A stretch of 64,000 nt of DNA from Pseudoxanthomonas mexicana (GTDB lineage Bacteria > Pseudomonadota > Gammaproteobacteria > Xanthomonadales > Xanthomonadaceae): contig NZ_LSIF01000059.1 of the NCBI RefSeq assembly GCF_001556105.1, forward strand, positions 1 to 64,000, written 5' to 3'. The first letter of the stretch is position 1, and each line of letters opens with the position of its first letter. The translations under genes were made by a program, and so were the position numbers. A model generated the notes under the pieces. The model saw only the letters and a list, made by a program, of their open reading frames with translations, did not search any database and had not been told where the DNA came from. Positions 18,301 through 26,108 of the stretch are shown here, in pieces.

Positions 18301-18465
18301 GCCCGGCAGCGCGGCGGTCACGGTGATGACCGGGAAGTCGATGTCGGGGAAGTTCTGCACCTTCATCGCCAGGAAGCCGCCGATGCCGGCCAGCGTCAGC
18401 AGCAGGAACAGCAGCGTGGTGGCGACCGGGTTGTGGATCGACCAGGTGGAAACGTTGAGGTTCAC
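15367..18465 (-). CDS. RND family efflux transporter, permease subunit
   Basis: A 1032-residue inner-membrane proton antiporter of the hydrophobe/amphiphile efflux (HAE1-like) group. The first span (VATTLLFLLLTLAGIGGF) is followed by a large periplasmic loop starting at about residue 35, then the repeated set of membrane spans and a second large loop, as usual for a twelve-span RND protein. The conserved LVIGVLVDDAIVEIENIERH segment (with the DD pair in TM4) and GIL-type MGITTKNAILLVDY in the C-terminal half are intact. It starts with GTG overlapping the adaptor stop (GTGA). Together with the adaptor it should extrude drugs or other amphiphiles through an outer-membrane channel encoded elsewhere, since no TolC-type gene is nearby. 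Confidence 0.93.
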   Translation of the reverse strand: MNLNVSTWSIHNPVATTLLFLLLTLAGIGGFLAMKVQNFPDIDFPVITVTAALPGASPAQLENDIARKIEDSLANVQGLKHIITTLTDGTATITAEFRVGKPVQEAMDDVRDAVSATRATLPADLQDPVITRMNLAGTPVLTYAVSSTTRDDEALSWFVDSRVSKQLLAVPGVGAVSRVGGVDREVRVELDPARLLALNATAADLSRQVRKLQQEASGGRVDVGGAEQSVRTIATVAAAADIARLDVSLSDGRRLRLDQVARIRDTTAQPRSLALMDGRPVVAFDVMRARGAGELEVADATRAVIAALRASHPDIAITEAVSHVDPVAENYHGSMMLLYEGAALAVLVVFCFLRDWRATLIAAVALPLSAIPTFAVMHLMGFSLNTVSLLSLSLVIGVLVDDAIVEIENIERHLLMGKAPLRAATEAANEIGLAVVATTFTLIAVFLPTSLMGGTVGQYFVQFGWTAAVAVFFSLVVARMLTPMMAAYLLKAPRHAHKPPRWLLRYLHVVRACLRHRALTAGAAVLLIVAGLGIASLLPGEFIPPDDGNQTQVTLTLPPGSTLQDTRALAERARTMLRAQPQVVSVYTAIGAASGGGDPDEGAPVASITRAVLTANLAPRGERDGLNRQQIEAQLRERLVQLPGARIGVGGGDSDGYEVVLASEDGALLARHAGVVERELRGLPGIGAVVSSASLVRPELVVRPDFARAADLGVTSAAIAETLRIATAGDYRQALAKLNLSERQVPVVVRLADQGRDDLATLRRLPVPGARGPVPLEAVADLHLLSGPSELTRYDRMRNVNLTVELNGQPLGDVESAAAALPSLRTLPPGVVQAAAGEAEAMGELIAGFGVAMLAGILCVYAVLVLLLKDFAQPLTVLVALVLSIPGAFLALFLTGATLSMPSMIGLIMLMGITTKNAILLVDYIVIARRDHGMERQRAIVDACRKRARPIVMTTIAMGAGMLPVALGIGADPSFRAPMAIVVIGGLITSTVLCLLVVPVVYSAVDDAVRHARVGFGARGQATATGDDVVRA

Positions 18466-19616
18466 GGTGCGCTCCGGGCCAGCGCCTCGGTATTCGAGCG
18501 GGCGGGATCGGTCGCCGTCGCCTCCACGACGCGCACGGTGTCGCCTTCACTGAGGAAACCGAGGCCGGAGGCGATGACCGTTTCCGAGGCGGCGAGCCCC
18601 GAGGTGATCTCGATGCGGTCGCCGATGCGCCGGCCGACCGCGACCTTCTTCGCGATGACGTCCGATGAGGCGCCCACGTGCATGACGTAGTGGAAGCCGT
18701 CGCGCAGCAGCACGGCGCCCTGCGGCACGGTCAGCGTCGGCGCCTCGCCCACTTCGACATGGCCGGTGACGAAGGTGCCGGCGCGCAGGGCATCGTCGCG
18801 CGGCAGGTCGACGTAGACCAGGCCACTATGGGTCTGCGTGTTGATGTCGGGCGCGACCATGCGCAGCGCACCGCGGACGGGCGGATGCCCGGGCAGGCTG
18901 ATCTGCGCGGCCTGGCCGGGGGCGAGCGCATCGAGATCGGCGACGGCGACGGCCGCGCGCCATTCCAGCCGTCCGTCCTTGATCATGCGGAACAGTTCCT
19001 GTCCCGCCGGCACCACCGCACCGACGGTCGCCGCGCGCGCGATGATGACGCCGTCGCTGGAGGCGAGCACGCGGGTCTGCGCGCGGCGCAGCCGCTGGCG
19101 TTGCTCGGTCGCGCGCGCACCGTCGAGGCGCGCCTGCGCGGCATCGGCCGCGGCGAAGTACTGGCTGATCTGCTGCGCCGACATCGCGCCGGTGCCGTCC
19201 AGTTCACGCGCGCGCTGCGCATTGGCCTGCGCGTCCTTCGCTTCGGCCGCGGCGAGTGCGACGGCCGCGCGCGCCTGGGCCAGGTCGGCATCGATGAGCG
19301 CGGCGTCGAACGTGGCGAGGATCTGTCCGCGCTGCACGCTGTCGCCGACATTGACGCGCACTTCGGTCAGGCGCAAACCGTCGGCCTCGGCACCGACGCT
19401 GGCTTCCTGCCACGCGCTGATGTTGCCGGTGGCCGGCACGCGGATCGGCAGCGTTGCGAGCTGCGGGCGGGTGACGGTGACCGACAGCACCGCCGCCGGC
19501 GATGCCGATGCCGATGCCGATGCCTCCACCGGGTCATCGCCGCCGGCCACGCCGGTCAGCAGGACGGCGACCACGGCGACGCCGGCCAGGACAAGAGCGA
19601 TGCGACCGCGCTTCAT
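18462..19616 (-). CDS. RND efflux periplasmic adaptor (HlyD/MFP family)
   Basis: A 384-residue membrane-fusion protein. An N-terminal anchor or signal (MKRGRIALVLAGVAVVAVLLTGVAG) is followed by a low-complexity Ala-Ser run encoded by a gatgcc tandem repeat (19500-19523). The lipoyl half-motifs are at ISAWQEASVGAEADGLRLTEVRVNVGDSVQRGQ and RVLASSDGVIIARAATVGAVV, separated by a helical hairpin; beta-barrel and membrane-proximal domains follow. The ATG at 19616 is chosen over one 12 codons upstream. It is the first gene of the pump pair and bridges the RND permease to an outer-membrane channel. Confidence 0.9.
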   Translation of the reverse strand: MKRGRIALVLAGVAVVAVLLTGVAGGDDPVEASASASASPAAVLSVTVTRPQLATLPIRVPATGNISAWQEASVGAEADGLRLTEVRVNVGDSVQRGQILATFDAALIDADLAQARAAVALAAAEAKDAQANAQRARELDGTGAMSAQQISQYFAAADAAQARLDGARATEQRQRLRRAQTRVLASSDGVIIARAATVGAVVPAGQELFRMIKDGRLEWRAAVAVADLDALAPGQAAQISLPGHPPVRGALRMVAPDINTQTHSGLVYVDLPRDDALRAGTFVTGHVEVGEAPTLTVPQGAVLLRDGFHYVMHVGASSDVIAKKVAVGRRIGDRIEITSGLAASETVIASGLGFLSEGDTVRVVEATATDPARSNTEALARSAP

Positions 19617-19751
19617 GGGGGACGAATTCCTCGGACTCGGATTCCGCGGCACGCATCGGCGCGCCGCGACAGCACGCGGGAGAGCGTGTGTGCGGCGGAT
19701 GATGGAGCGCGGATGTCGTCGGAATGTCGCGCGTGGCGACGCGGCGCTGGC

Positions 19752-20057
19752 TCAGTCGCGCAGCTTCAGCGTCGGGTGTTCATCGATGGCGCCGTCCTCG
19801 AGCACGACGACGTAGCGGTCGCCCTCGCGGTTGAACAGCACGGGGATCGGCGTCTTGAACAGCGGACGGCGGACGAATTTCAGGCGCCAATGGAAGGCTT
19901 CCATGGTCTGCACGGTGGCTTGCTGCTCGGGTGTGAGCCCGGCGAGCAGCGCGGCCTGTTCCGCGTCCGGCGCATCCTTGCGGCGCTCGGGACTGCGGGG
20001 GGCGGTGCCGGCGAGGTCTGGGCCGGCGGGATCGCGGGTGCGATGCGGGTCCGTCAT
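19752..20057 (-). CDS. small protein family, copy 1 of 3
   Basis: A 101-residue protein of a family present three times in a row here. The variable N-terminus (about 40 residues, rich in Pro, Asp, Arg) is followed by a conserved core: LTPEQQATVQTMEAFHWRLKF, then FVRRPLFKTPIPVLFN, RYVVVLEDG and the end DEHPTLKLRD. No signal peptide or membrane span is visible. The core looks like a helix followed by three beta strands. I do not recognise a named domain. It is followed by the adaptor gene 135 bp away and probably forms its own unit with copies 2 and 3. Confidence 0.7.
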   Translation of the reverse strand: MTDPHRTRDPAGPDLAGTAPRSPERRKDAPDAEQAALLAGLTPEQQATVQTMEAFHWRLKFVRRPLFKTPIPVLFNREGDRYVVVLEDGAIDEHPTLKLRD

Positions 20058-20243
20058 CCGGTGAAAGGCTCCTGATGGCGTGGAAGTACAGGCGTGCCAT
20101 CGGCACGCGCAGGGTCACACCCTGTATCGACCGGCAGGAACAAAACGTGAGGACGCACCTGTCGCGTCCAGCTGGGGTTCATCGGTGCGCGACAACGACG
20201 CTGCTGCCGATCCGCGTTCCCGGTGCTGTGCGGGAACGGTGTG

Positions 20244-20567
20244 TCATACCCGCAGCTGCAGGGTCGGCTGCTCGTCGAGCGTGCCGTCTTCCTCGATGAC
20301 GACATACCGCGTGTCGCCGCGGTCGAACAGCACGGGGATGGGCGCCCGGAACAGCGGGCGGCGCACGAACGCGAGGCGCCAGTGGAAGATTTCCAACGCC
20401 TCCAGCGTCATCAGCTGCGCCGGCGTGAGGCCGACGCGCAGCGATTCGGCATCCTGCACGGCACCGGGCGTGCGGCGCTCGGGCACCTTCGCCGGCGCGG
20501 GTGAAGGCCAGGGGCCAGTGATGACGGCGGCACGGGCAGCATTGCGGTACATCGGGGGAGACTCCAC
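20244..20567 (-). CDS. small protein family, copy 2 of 3
   Basis: A 107-residue paralogue of the flanking genes. The core reads LTPAQLMTLEALEIFHWRLAF, RRPLFRAPIPVLFD, TRYVVIEEDG, DEQPTLQLRV. The first 45 residues differ from both relatives. The invariant residues across the three copies (Trp-Arg-Leu, Phe-Val-Arg, Pro-hydrophobic-Phe, Pro-Ile-Pro-Val-Leu-Phe, Arg-Tyr-Val-Val, Glu-Asp-Gly, Asp-Glu-x-Pro-Thr-Leu) define the family. Gaps of 186 bp and 182 bp separate it from its neighbours, so each copy may have its own promoter. Function unknown. Confidence 0.7.
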   Translation of the reverse strand: MESPPMYRNAARAAVITGPWPSPAPAKVPERRTPGAVQDAESLRVGLTPAQLMTLEALEIFHWRLAFVRRPLFRAPIPVLFDRGDTRYVVIEEDGTLDEQPTLQLRV

Positions 20568-20749
20568 GGATTACGAGCGACACCTGTTATGCGTAGCGGC
20601 CGCACGCCGCCGCTATTTAGGGTCGTGATGACCATGCAAGGCGCGTGCCGGAACGGAACGCGAGGCCCGACCCCCGAAGCGGCCACCCGCCCCGGCCGGG
20701 CGATACGCGCAGGATCCGGCAGGAGTACGCGCGGAACCGGCGGCGGCGG

Positions 20750-21058
20750 TCAATCGCGCAGCGTCAGCGTGGGCTGTTCGTCGATGCTGCCGTCTTCGTT
20801 GATCACCACGTAGCGCGAGCCGTCGCGGTTGAACAGCACCGGGATGGGGGCCTTGAACACCGGCCAGCGCACGAAGCCCAGGCGCCAGCGGAAGCTCTCC
20901 ATCGTGTCCAGGGTGTCGAGCTGGGCACGCGTCAGGCCGGAACGCAGTTCGACGGGATCCACCGACGGCTGGGGTTCGCGACGGTCGATGATGTAGGGCG
21001 GCGGCTCGTGGCCTTCCGCGGCCAGCGCATCGTGCGCCGGATCGATGTGGTCATGCAT
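20750..21058 (-). CDS. small protein family, copy 3 of 3
   Basis: A 102-residue paralogue. The ATG at 21058 (MHDHIDPAHDAL) is preferred over one 12 codons upstream because the sequence in between is not shared. The core reads LTRAQLDTLDTMESFRWRLGF, RWPVFKAPIPVLFN, SRYVVINEDG, DEQPTLTLRD, closest to copy 1. The N-terminal part is acidic and His-rich (HDHIDPAHD). It is the first copy in transcription order, about 130 bp downstream of the purA terminator region. Confidence 0.7.
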   Translation of the reverse strand: MHDHIDPAHDALAAEGHEPPPYIIDRREPQPSVDPVELRSGLTRAQLDTLDTMESFRWRLGFVRWPVFKAPIPVLFNRDGSRYVVINEDGSIDEQPTLTLRD

Positions 21059-21188
21059 GCAGGGCAACTCCGGGAAAACGGTGGGCACGCGCATGCCGTC
21101 GGCACAAGGCGGCCGACGCAGGCACGATCAGAAAAAGAGGTATTCATCACGGCGATGCGCGAAACATCCGGCCTGCCGTGACCGCATG

Positions 21189-21212
21189 AAAAACCCCGCA
21201 TTCGCGGGGTTT
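21189..21212 (-). terminator. rho-independent terminator of purA
   Basis: A perfect stem aaaccccgc (21191-21199) / gcggggttt (21204-21212) with a 4-nt loop. On the minus strand it runs into a T-tract (ggggtttttcatg). It lies 91 bp past the purA stop. Confidence 0.85.
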
Positions 21213-21302
21213 CCTTTCACTGCGGCGTGCAATCCCTGCACCCTCATTCTTGTCGGGCTGCCATGCGATGACAGGACAGCCCGTGCCCGAACGTTCGTCG
21301 GG

Positions 21303-22778
<1,476 letters not shown>

Positions 22779-22837
22779 TTATGGGGACGGGGGCTACCCT
22801 GCGGGACACGCTGGCGTGTTCAGGAATGGCGTGAAGC

Positions 22838-22990
22838 GCGACCCTCATTCGCCTCCGTATCAAGTACGGGGCAGGCTTTGCGGGCACGTTCTCCCCCGCT
22901 TCGCAGGGCGAAGGGAAGGCGCGCGCCTGGCGTTTCCTTCTCCCCGTTTCAACGGGGAGAAGGTGCCGAAGGCGGATGAGGGGCGAGCGC
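22838..22990. repeat. palindromic repeat element, degenerate pair
   Basis: The right half (22936-22990) is a good copy of the element: ccttctccccg pairs with cggggagaagg, then gtgccgaaggcggatgaggggcg. The left half (22838-22905) is a decayed inverted copy (accctcattcgcctcc, then ttctcccccgc). The element fills most of the 353-bp gap between purA and the DUF559 gene and overlaps the 3' end of the latter. Confidence 0.7.
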
Positions 22991-23317
22991 GATGGTGATC
23001 GCAGCCAGCACGGCATTCGTCTCGCGCAACACCAGGTCGTTCCAGAACCGCAGAACCCCGAAGCCTTCGCGCCGCAGCCGAGCCGTACGCACCGCGTCGT
23101 AGGCGACGCCAGCAAGGTGCTGGCTCCCATCCAGTTCGATCACCAGTCCGGCCTCCAGGCAGACGAAGTCAGCAAAGTAGGGCCCGATCCTGTGCTGCCG
23201 CCGGAACTTCCATCCCAGCAGACGACGATTCCTCAGCTCCCGCCAGAGTGTCCGTTCGGCTTCGGTCTGCTCGCGACGCAGGCGATGCTCGCGTTCGTGG
23301 TCCAGCTGGCTGCGCAT
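22949..23317 (-). CDS. DUF559 endonuclease-like protein
   Basis: A 122-residue protein of the DUF559 family, related in fold to very-short-patch-repair nucleases. The N-terminal helix with REQTEAERTLWRELRNRRLLGWKFRRQHRIGPY is followed by the nuclease core YFADFVCLEAGLVIELDGSQH (D and E-x-D of a PD-(D/E)xK fold) and LRREGFGVLRFWNDLVL. The chosen ATG at 23317 gives the family length. Its last 12 or so codons and its stop codon lie inside a palindromic repeat, so the natural C-terminus was probably replaced when the repeat inserted. It interrupts the conserved hfl-purA order and is repeat-flanked on both sides, which suggests late acquisition. Target and role unknown. Confidence 0.8.
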   Translation of the reverse strand: MRSQLDHEREHRLRREQTEAERTLWRELRNRRLLGWKFRRQHRIGPYFADFVCLEAGLVIELDGSQHLAGVAYDAVRTARLRREGFGVLRFWNDLVLRETNAVLAAITIALAPHPPSAPSPR

Positions 23318-23398
23318 GGAAGGTCTCCGAGGGGATGGAGACAGCGTCGGCGGCGGATATCGTCGATGGGATCGGGAAAGGGCGTGGACGCGGATAGG

Positions 23399-23530
23399 AA
23401 AGCGCCCCTCATCCGCCCTCCGGGCACCTTCTCCCCGTTGGCACGGGGAGAAGGAAAAGCCAGCGCCGGCTCTTCCCTTCTCCCTGCGGAGCGGGGAGAA
23501 GGTGCCCGGAGGGCGGATGAGGGGCGCTTT
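23399..23530. repeat. large palindrome: 39-bp perfect inverted repeat
   Basis: Arms 23399-23437 and 23492-23530 are exact reverse complements over 39 bp, separated by 54 bp. Each arm also forms its own hairpin with the centre (ccttctccccg with a nearby cggggagaagg, and ccttctccctg with cggggagaagg). This is the double form of the element seen at 11599 and 22936. It lies in the 306-bp gap between the DUF559 and DUF2065 genes, which holds nothing else I can identify. Confidence 0.9.
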
Positions 23531-23623
23531 TACGTCCGCTGACGGAAAGGCCTCCGACACGTCAGCCCACAAGGCAAAGGTCCGCTCGACCAAGGCGCCC
23601 GACCCGCGCGCTGTTTCAGCGCT

Positions 23624-23809
23624 TCAGCGCTTCAACACCCAAAGAAACGTCAGCCCGAAGATCAGGATGAACCCGCCTACCGCGCGCACTTGGCCGTCGG
23701 ACATCCGCAACAACTGCACGACGGCGCGCTTCCAGCTGGCCGGGATGGCGAACAGCACCAGGCCTTCCAGGATGGCGACCAGGCAGAGGGCGGACCAGAG
23801 TTCGGACAT
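23624..23809 (-). CDS. DUF2065 (YjeT-like) small membrane protein
   Basis: A 61-residue protein starting MSELWSALCLVAILEGLVLFAIP. Two hydrophobic helices (residues about 4-23 and 42-60) are joined by a basic linker (ASWKRAVVQLLRMSDGQVRAVGG). Length and motif order match DUF2065, whose members sit next to hflC in many gammaproteobacteria, as here. The start at 23809 is chosen over upstream in-frame codons because it gives the usual length. It is presumed to act with the HflKC complex in the inner membrane, but its function is not known. Confidence 0.85.
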   Translation of the reverse strand: MSELWSALCLVAILEGLVLFAIPASWKRAVVQLLRMSDGQVRAVGGFILIFGLTFLWVLKR

Positions 23810-23870
23810 GGCGGGGAATCCTGCGCCACGGCGGAGACCGCAACGCTGAAAAGGTCGGGCTGCAACGGAA

Positions 23871-23892
23871 CCGGCCGCCCTTGGGCGGCCGG
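23871..23892. other. GC-rich hairpin between hflC and DUF2065
   Basis: A perfect 10-bp stem (ccggccgccc / gggcggccgg) with a 2-nt loop. It lies 11 bp beyond the hflC stop. No T-tract follows on the minus strand, so it may be an RNA-stabilising or partial termination hairpin. Confidence 0.5.
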
Positions 23893-23902
23893 AAGGAATC
23901 AC

Positions 23903-24766
23903 TCAGCGGTCGCTACGCATGTACTGGAGGAACGGATCGTCCTTGTCCAGCACGATCACGCCCTGCCCGTCCTTGAACGAGGTGCGGTAGGCCTCGAGGC
24001 TGCGCTGGAAGGCGTAGAACGACGCGTCGCGGTTGGCGGCGGCACCGTAGATGCGGGCGGCTTCGGCATCGCCTTCACCGCGCAGCTTCTGCGCATCGCG
24101 CTCGGCCTCGGCCAGCAGCACCGCGACATCGCGGTTGGCCTGCGCCTCGACGATCCGCGCCTGCTCCGCGCCCTGCGCGCGCAATGCGCTGGCCACCTGC
24201 GTGCGTTCGGCGCGCATGCGGTTGTAGACCTGGTCGATGACTTCGCTGTCGGTCGGCAGGTCGATCTGCTTGAAGCGGATATCGACCACCTGCATGCCCA
24301 GGTTCTTGGCGCCGGCATTGATACCCGGCAGCTGCTTCTCGATCAGCTCGTTGCGGTTGCCCGACACCAGCTGGGTCAGCGTGCGCGAGTTGATCTCGTT
24401 GCGCAGCGATTCCTTGATGATCGGCGCCAGGCGCTCGGTGGCCAGCTCGGACTGGCCGCCGGTCGCGCGGTAGAAATCCGCCGCATTGACGATGAAGCCG
24501 ATGGCGATGAAGTCGACGCTGACGTCCTTGCGTTCGGAGGTCAGCGAACGCTCCGGCGGGAACTCGTTGGCGGTGAAGCGGCGGTCGAAGACGCGCGCGG
24601 TTTCCACCAGCGGCAGCTTGAAATGCAGGCCGGGGCCGATCTCGCTGCGCACCACGCGGCCGAGGTTGAGCACCAGCCCCACCTGCCCTTCGCGCACGAC
24701 GTACACCGAGCCCATCAGGCCCAGCAGCACGGCCACGAGGATACCGACGATCAGGGAATTCCTCAT
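23903..24766 (-). CDS. hflC: HflC, regulator of FtsH protease
   Basis: A 287-residue stomatin/prohibitin-family (SPFH) protein. One N-terminal membrane anchor (residues 5-24, LIVGILVAVLLGLMGSVYVV) is followed by the SPFH domain from about 25 to 200 and a coiled coil rich in Ala, Glu and Arg (EQARIVEAQANRDVAVLLAEAERDAQKLRGEGDAEAARIYG). With HflK it forms a large periplasmic cage that holds and restrains FtsH, which is encoded 9 kb away in this window. Its start overlaps the hflK stop by 4 nt. Confidence 0.96.
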   Translation of the reverse strand: MRNSLIVGILVAVLLGLMGSVYVVREGQVGLVLNLGRVVRSEIGPGLHFKLPLVETARVFDRRFTANEFPPERSLTSERKDVSVDFIAIGFIVNAADFYRATGGQSELATERLAPIIKESLRNEINSRTLTQLVSGNRNELIEKQLPGINAGAKNLGMQVVDIRFKQIDLPTDSEVIDQVYNRMRAERTQVASALRAQGAEQARIVEAQANRDVAVLLAEAERDAQKLRGEGDAEAARIYGAAANRDASFYAFQRSLEAYRTSFKDGQGVIVLDKDDPFLQYMRSDR

Positions 24767-25887
24767 GGCTGCGCCTCCTCACGGCCGGCCGGGCGTGGAC
24801 TACGCGCCGAATTGCGGGAACTGGATGGCGTGCTTTCGACCTGCGGCAGCACTTCGGTGGGGATGACACCGGCCGGCGGCTGCGCCGTCGCCGGCGCGTT
24901 GCCCATCGGCACGTAGATCAGCTGGCGGCTGTCGCCGCCGACCACCTTGCGGTTGCCGGCCAGCACCTGCTGTACGGTATCCAGCCACAGGCGCTTGCGG
25001 GTGACCTCGGGGGCGTTGCGGTACTCGTCCAGCAGCAGGCTGAAGCGGGTGGCGTCACCGGTCGCCTTGGCGATGGACGCAGTCTTGTAGCCTTCGGCCT
25101 GGGTGCGGATCTGCTGCGCGTCGCCGCGCGCCTCGGGCACGATGCGGGCCGCGACGGCACGCGCCTGAGACACCAGGCGCTCGTTTTCCTGCTGCGCGCT
25201 GTTGACCTCGTCGAAGGCCGGCTTGACGGCTTCCGGCGGACGCGCGTCCTGCAGACTGAGTTCGGTGACCACCAGGCCGGTGCGGTAGGCCTCCAGCGAG
25301 GCCTGCAGCGCGGTGCCGGCGGTGGCGGACAGCGGGCCACGGTTGTTCAGTGCGGCGTCCAGGTCGGAGCGGCCGATCACTTCGCGCACGGCGCTCTGGG
25401 CGGTCTGCTCCAGCACGCGGGTGGCGTCGGTGGTACCGAACAGGAACAGCTTGGGGTCGCCGACGCGGTACTGCACGTTGAACGACACGGTGATGATGTT
25501 CTCGTCGCGGGTCAGCACCGGCAGGCTGTTGCTGAAGGTGCGCACGCCGGTGGCGTTGACCTTGGTGACGCTTTCGATCGGCCAGGGGAACTTGAAGTTC
25601 GGGCCCGGCTGCATGGTGCGCGCGTACTGGCCGAAGCGCAGCACGACGCCGCGGTCCTGTTCGCCGATCAGCTGGAAGCTGGAGAACAGCACCAGCAGGC
25701 CGATGCCGAGCAGTACCCAGCGCAGCGGATTGCCACCGCCGCCGACACCGCCGAACAGGCTGCGCAGACGTTCGATGACGTCACCGATGCCGCCGCCTCC
25801 CTGCGGGTTGCGCGGCTTCCAACTGTTGTTCCGGTTGCCGTTGTTGCCAGATCCGCCGCTGCCGCTGCCAGGGGTGTTCCAGGCCAT
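24763..25887 (-). CDS. hflK: HflK, regulator of FtsH protease
   Basis: A 374-residue SPFH protein and partner of HflC. The N-terminus (MAWNTPGSGSGGSGNNGNRNN) is the typical Gly/Asn-rich tail; the ATG at 25887 is preferred over a GTG two codons upstream because MAWN is the family start. A membrane segment lies at about residues 56-78 (WVLLGIGLLVLFSSFQLIG), the SPFH domain at about 80-260, then a coiled coil (VNSAQQENERLVSQARAVAARIVPEARGDAQQI). The C-terminal 60 residues are Pro/Ser-rich. It forms the HflKC complex that modulates FtsH. Confidence 0.96.
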   Translation of the reverse strand: MAWNTPGSGSGGSGNNGNRNNSWKPRNPQGGGGIGDVIERLRSLFGGVGGGGNPLRWVLLGIGLLVLFSSFQLIGEQDRGVVLRFGQYARTMQPGPNFKFPWPIESVTKVNATGVRTFSNSLPVLTRDENIITVSFNVQYRVGDPKLFLFGTTDATRVLEQTAQSAVREVIGRSDLDAALNNRGPLSATAGTALQASLEAYRTGLVVTELSLQDARPPEAVKPAFDEVNSAQQENERLVSQARAVAARIVPEARGDAQQIRTQAEGYKTASIAKATGDATRFSLLLDEYRNAPEVTRKRLWLDTVQQVLAGNRKVVGGDSRQLIYVPMGNAPATAQPPAGVIPTEVLPQVESTPSSSRNSARSPRPAGREEAQP

Positions 25888-26004
25888 GCCCACTCCATTC
25901 TGAAAGATTCGCGCGGCCGGGGCCTGCGCAGGTTTCGATTCTACTAGATAGGGGCGGCCTGGCCGGGAGGCAAGGCCGGATGGTCATGGGGCGCGCAACC
26001 TGTC

Positions 26005-26086
26005 GTGGGAGCGACGCAAGTCGCGATGACCCACCGGCCCTGCCTGGCTTCATGCATACCCGGTTCGCGACTTGCGTCGCTCCCAC
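26005..26086. repeat. 22-bp perfect inverted repeat
   Basis: Arms 26005-26026 and 26065-26086 are exact reverse complements (left arm begins gtgggagcgacgcaag, right arm ends cttgcgtcgctcccac), separated by 38 bp. It lies in the 221-bp gap between hflX and hflK. The arms resemble a dispersed intergenic repeat; it is unrelated in sequence to the ccttctcccc element. Confidence 0.85.
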
Positions 26087-26108
26087 AGCACCCCAAGCCG
26101 CCGGCGCC

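Noticed and set aside
15262..18690. An open frame of over 1100 codons on the plus strand, opposite the RND pump and adaptor
   Set aside because: It is a shadow of the real minus-strand genes in high-GC DNA: His/Arg/Gln/Gly-rich, no domain, and the opposite strand has clear RND and adaptor motifs.
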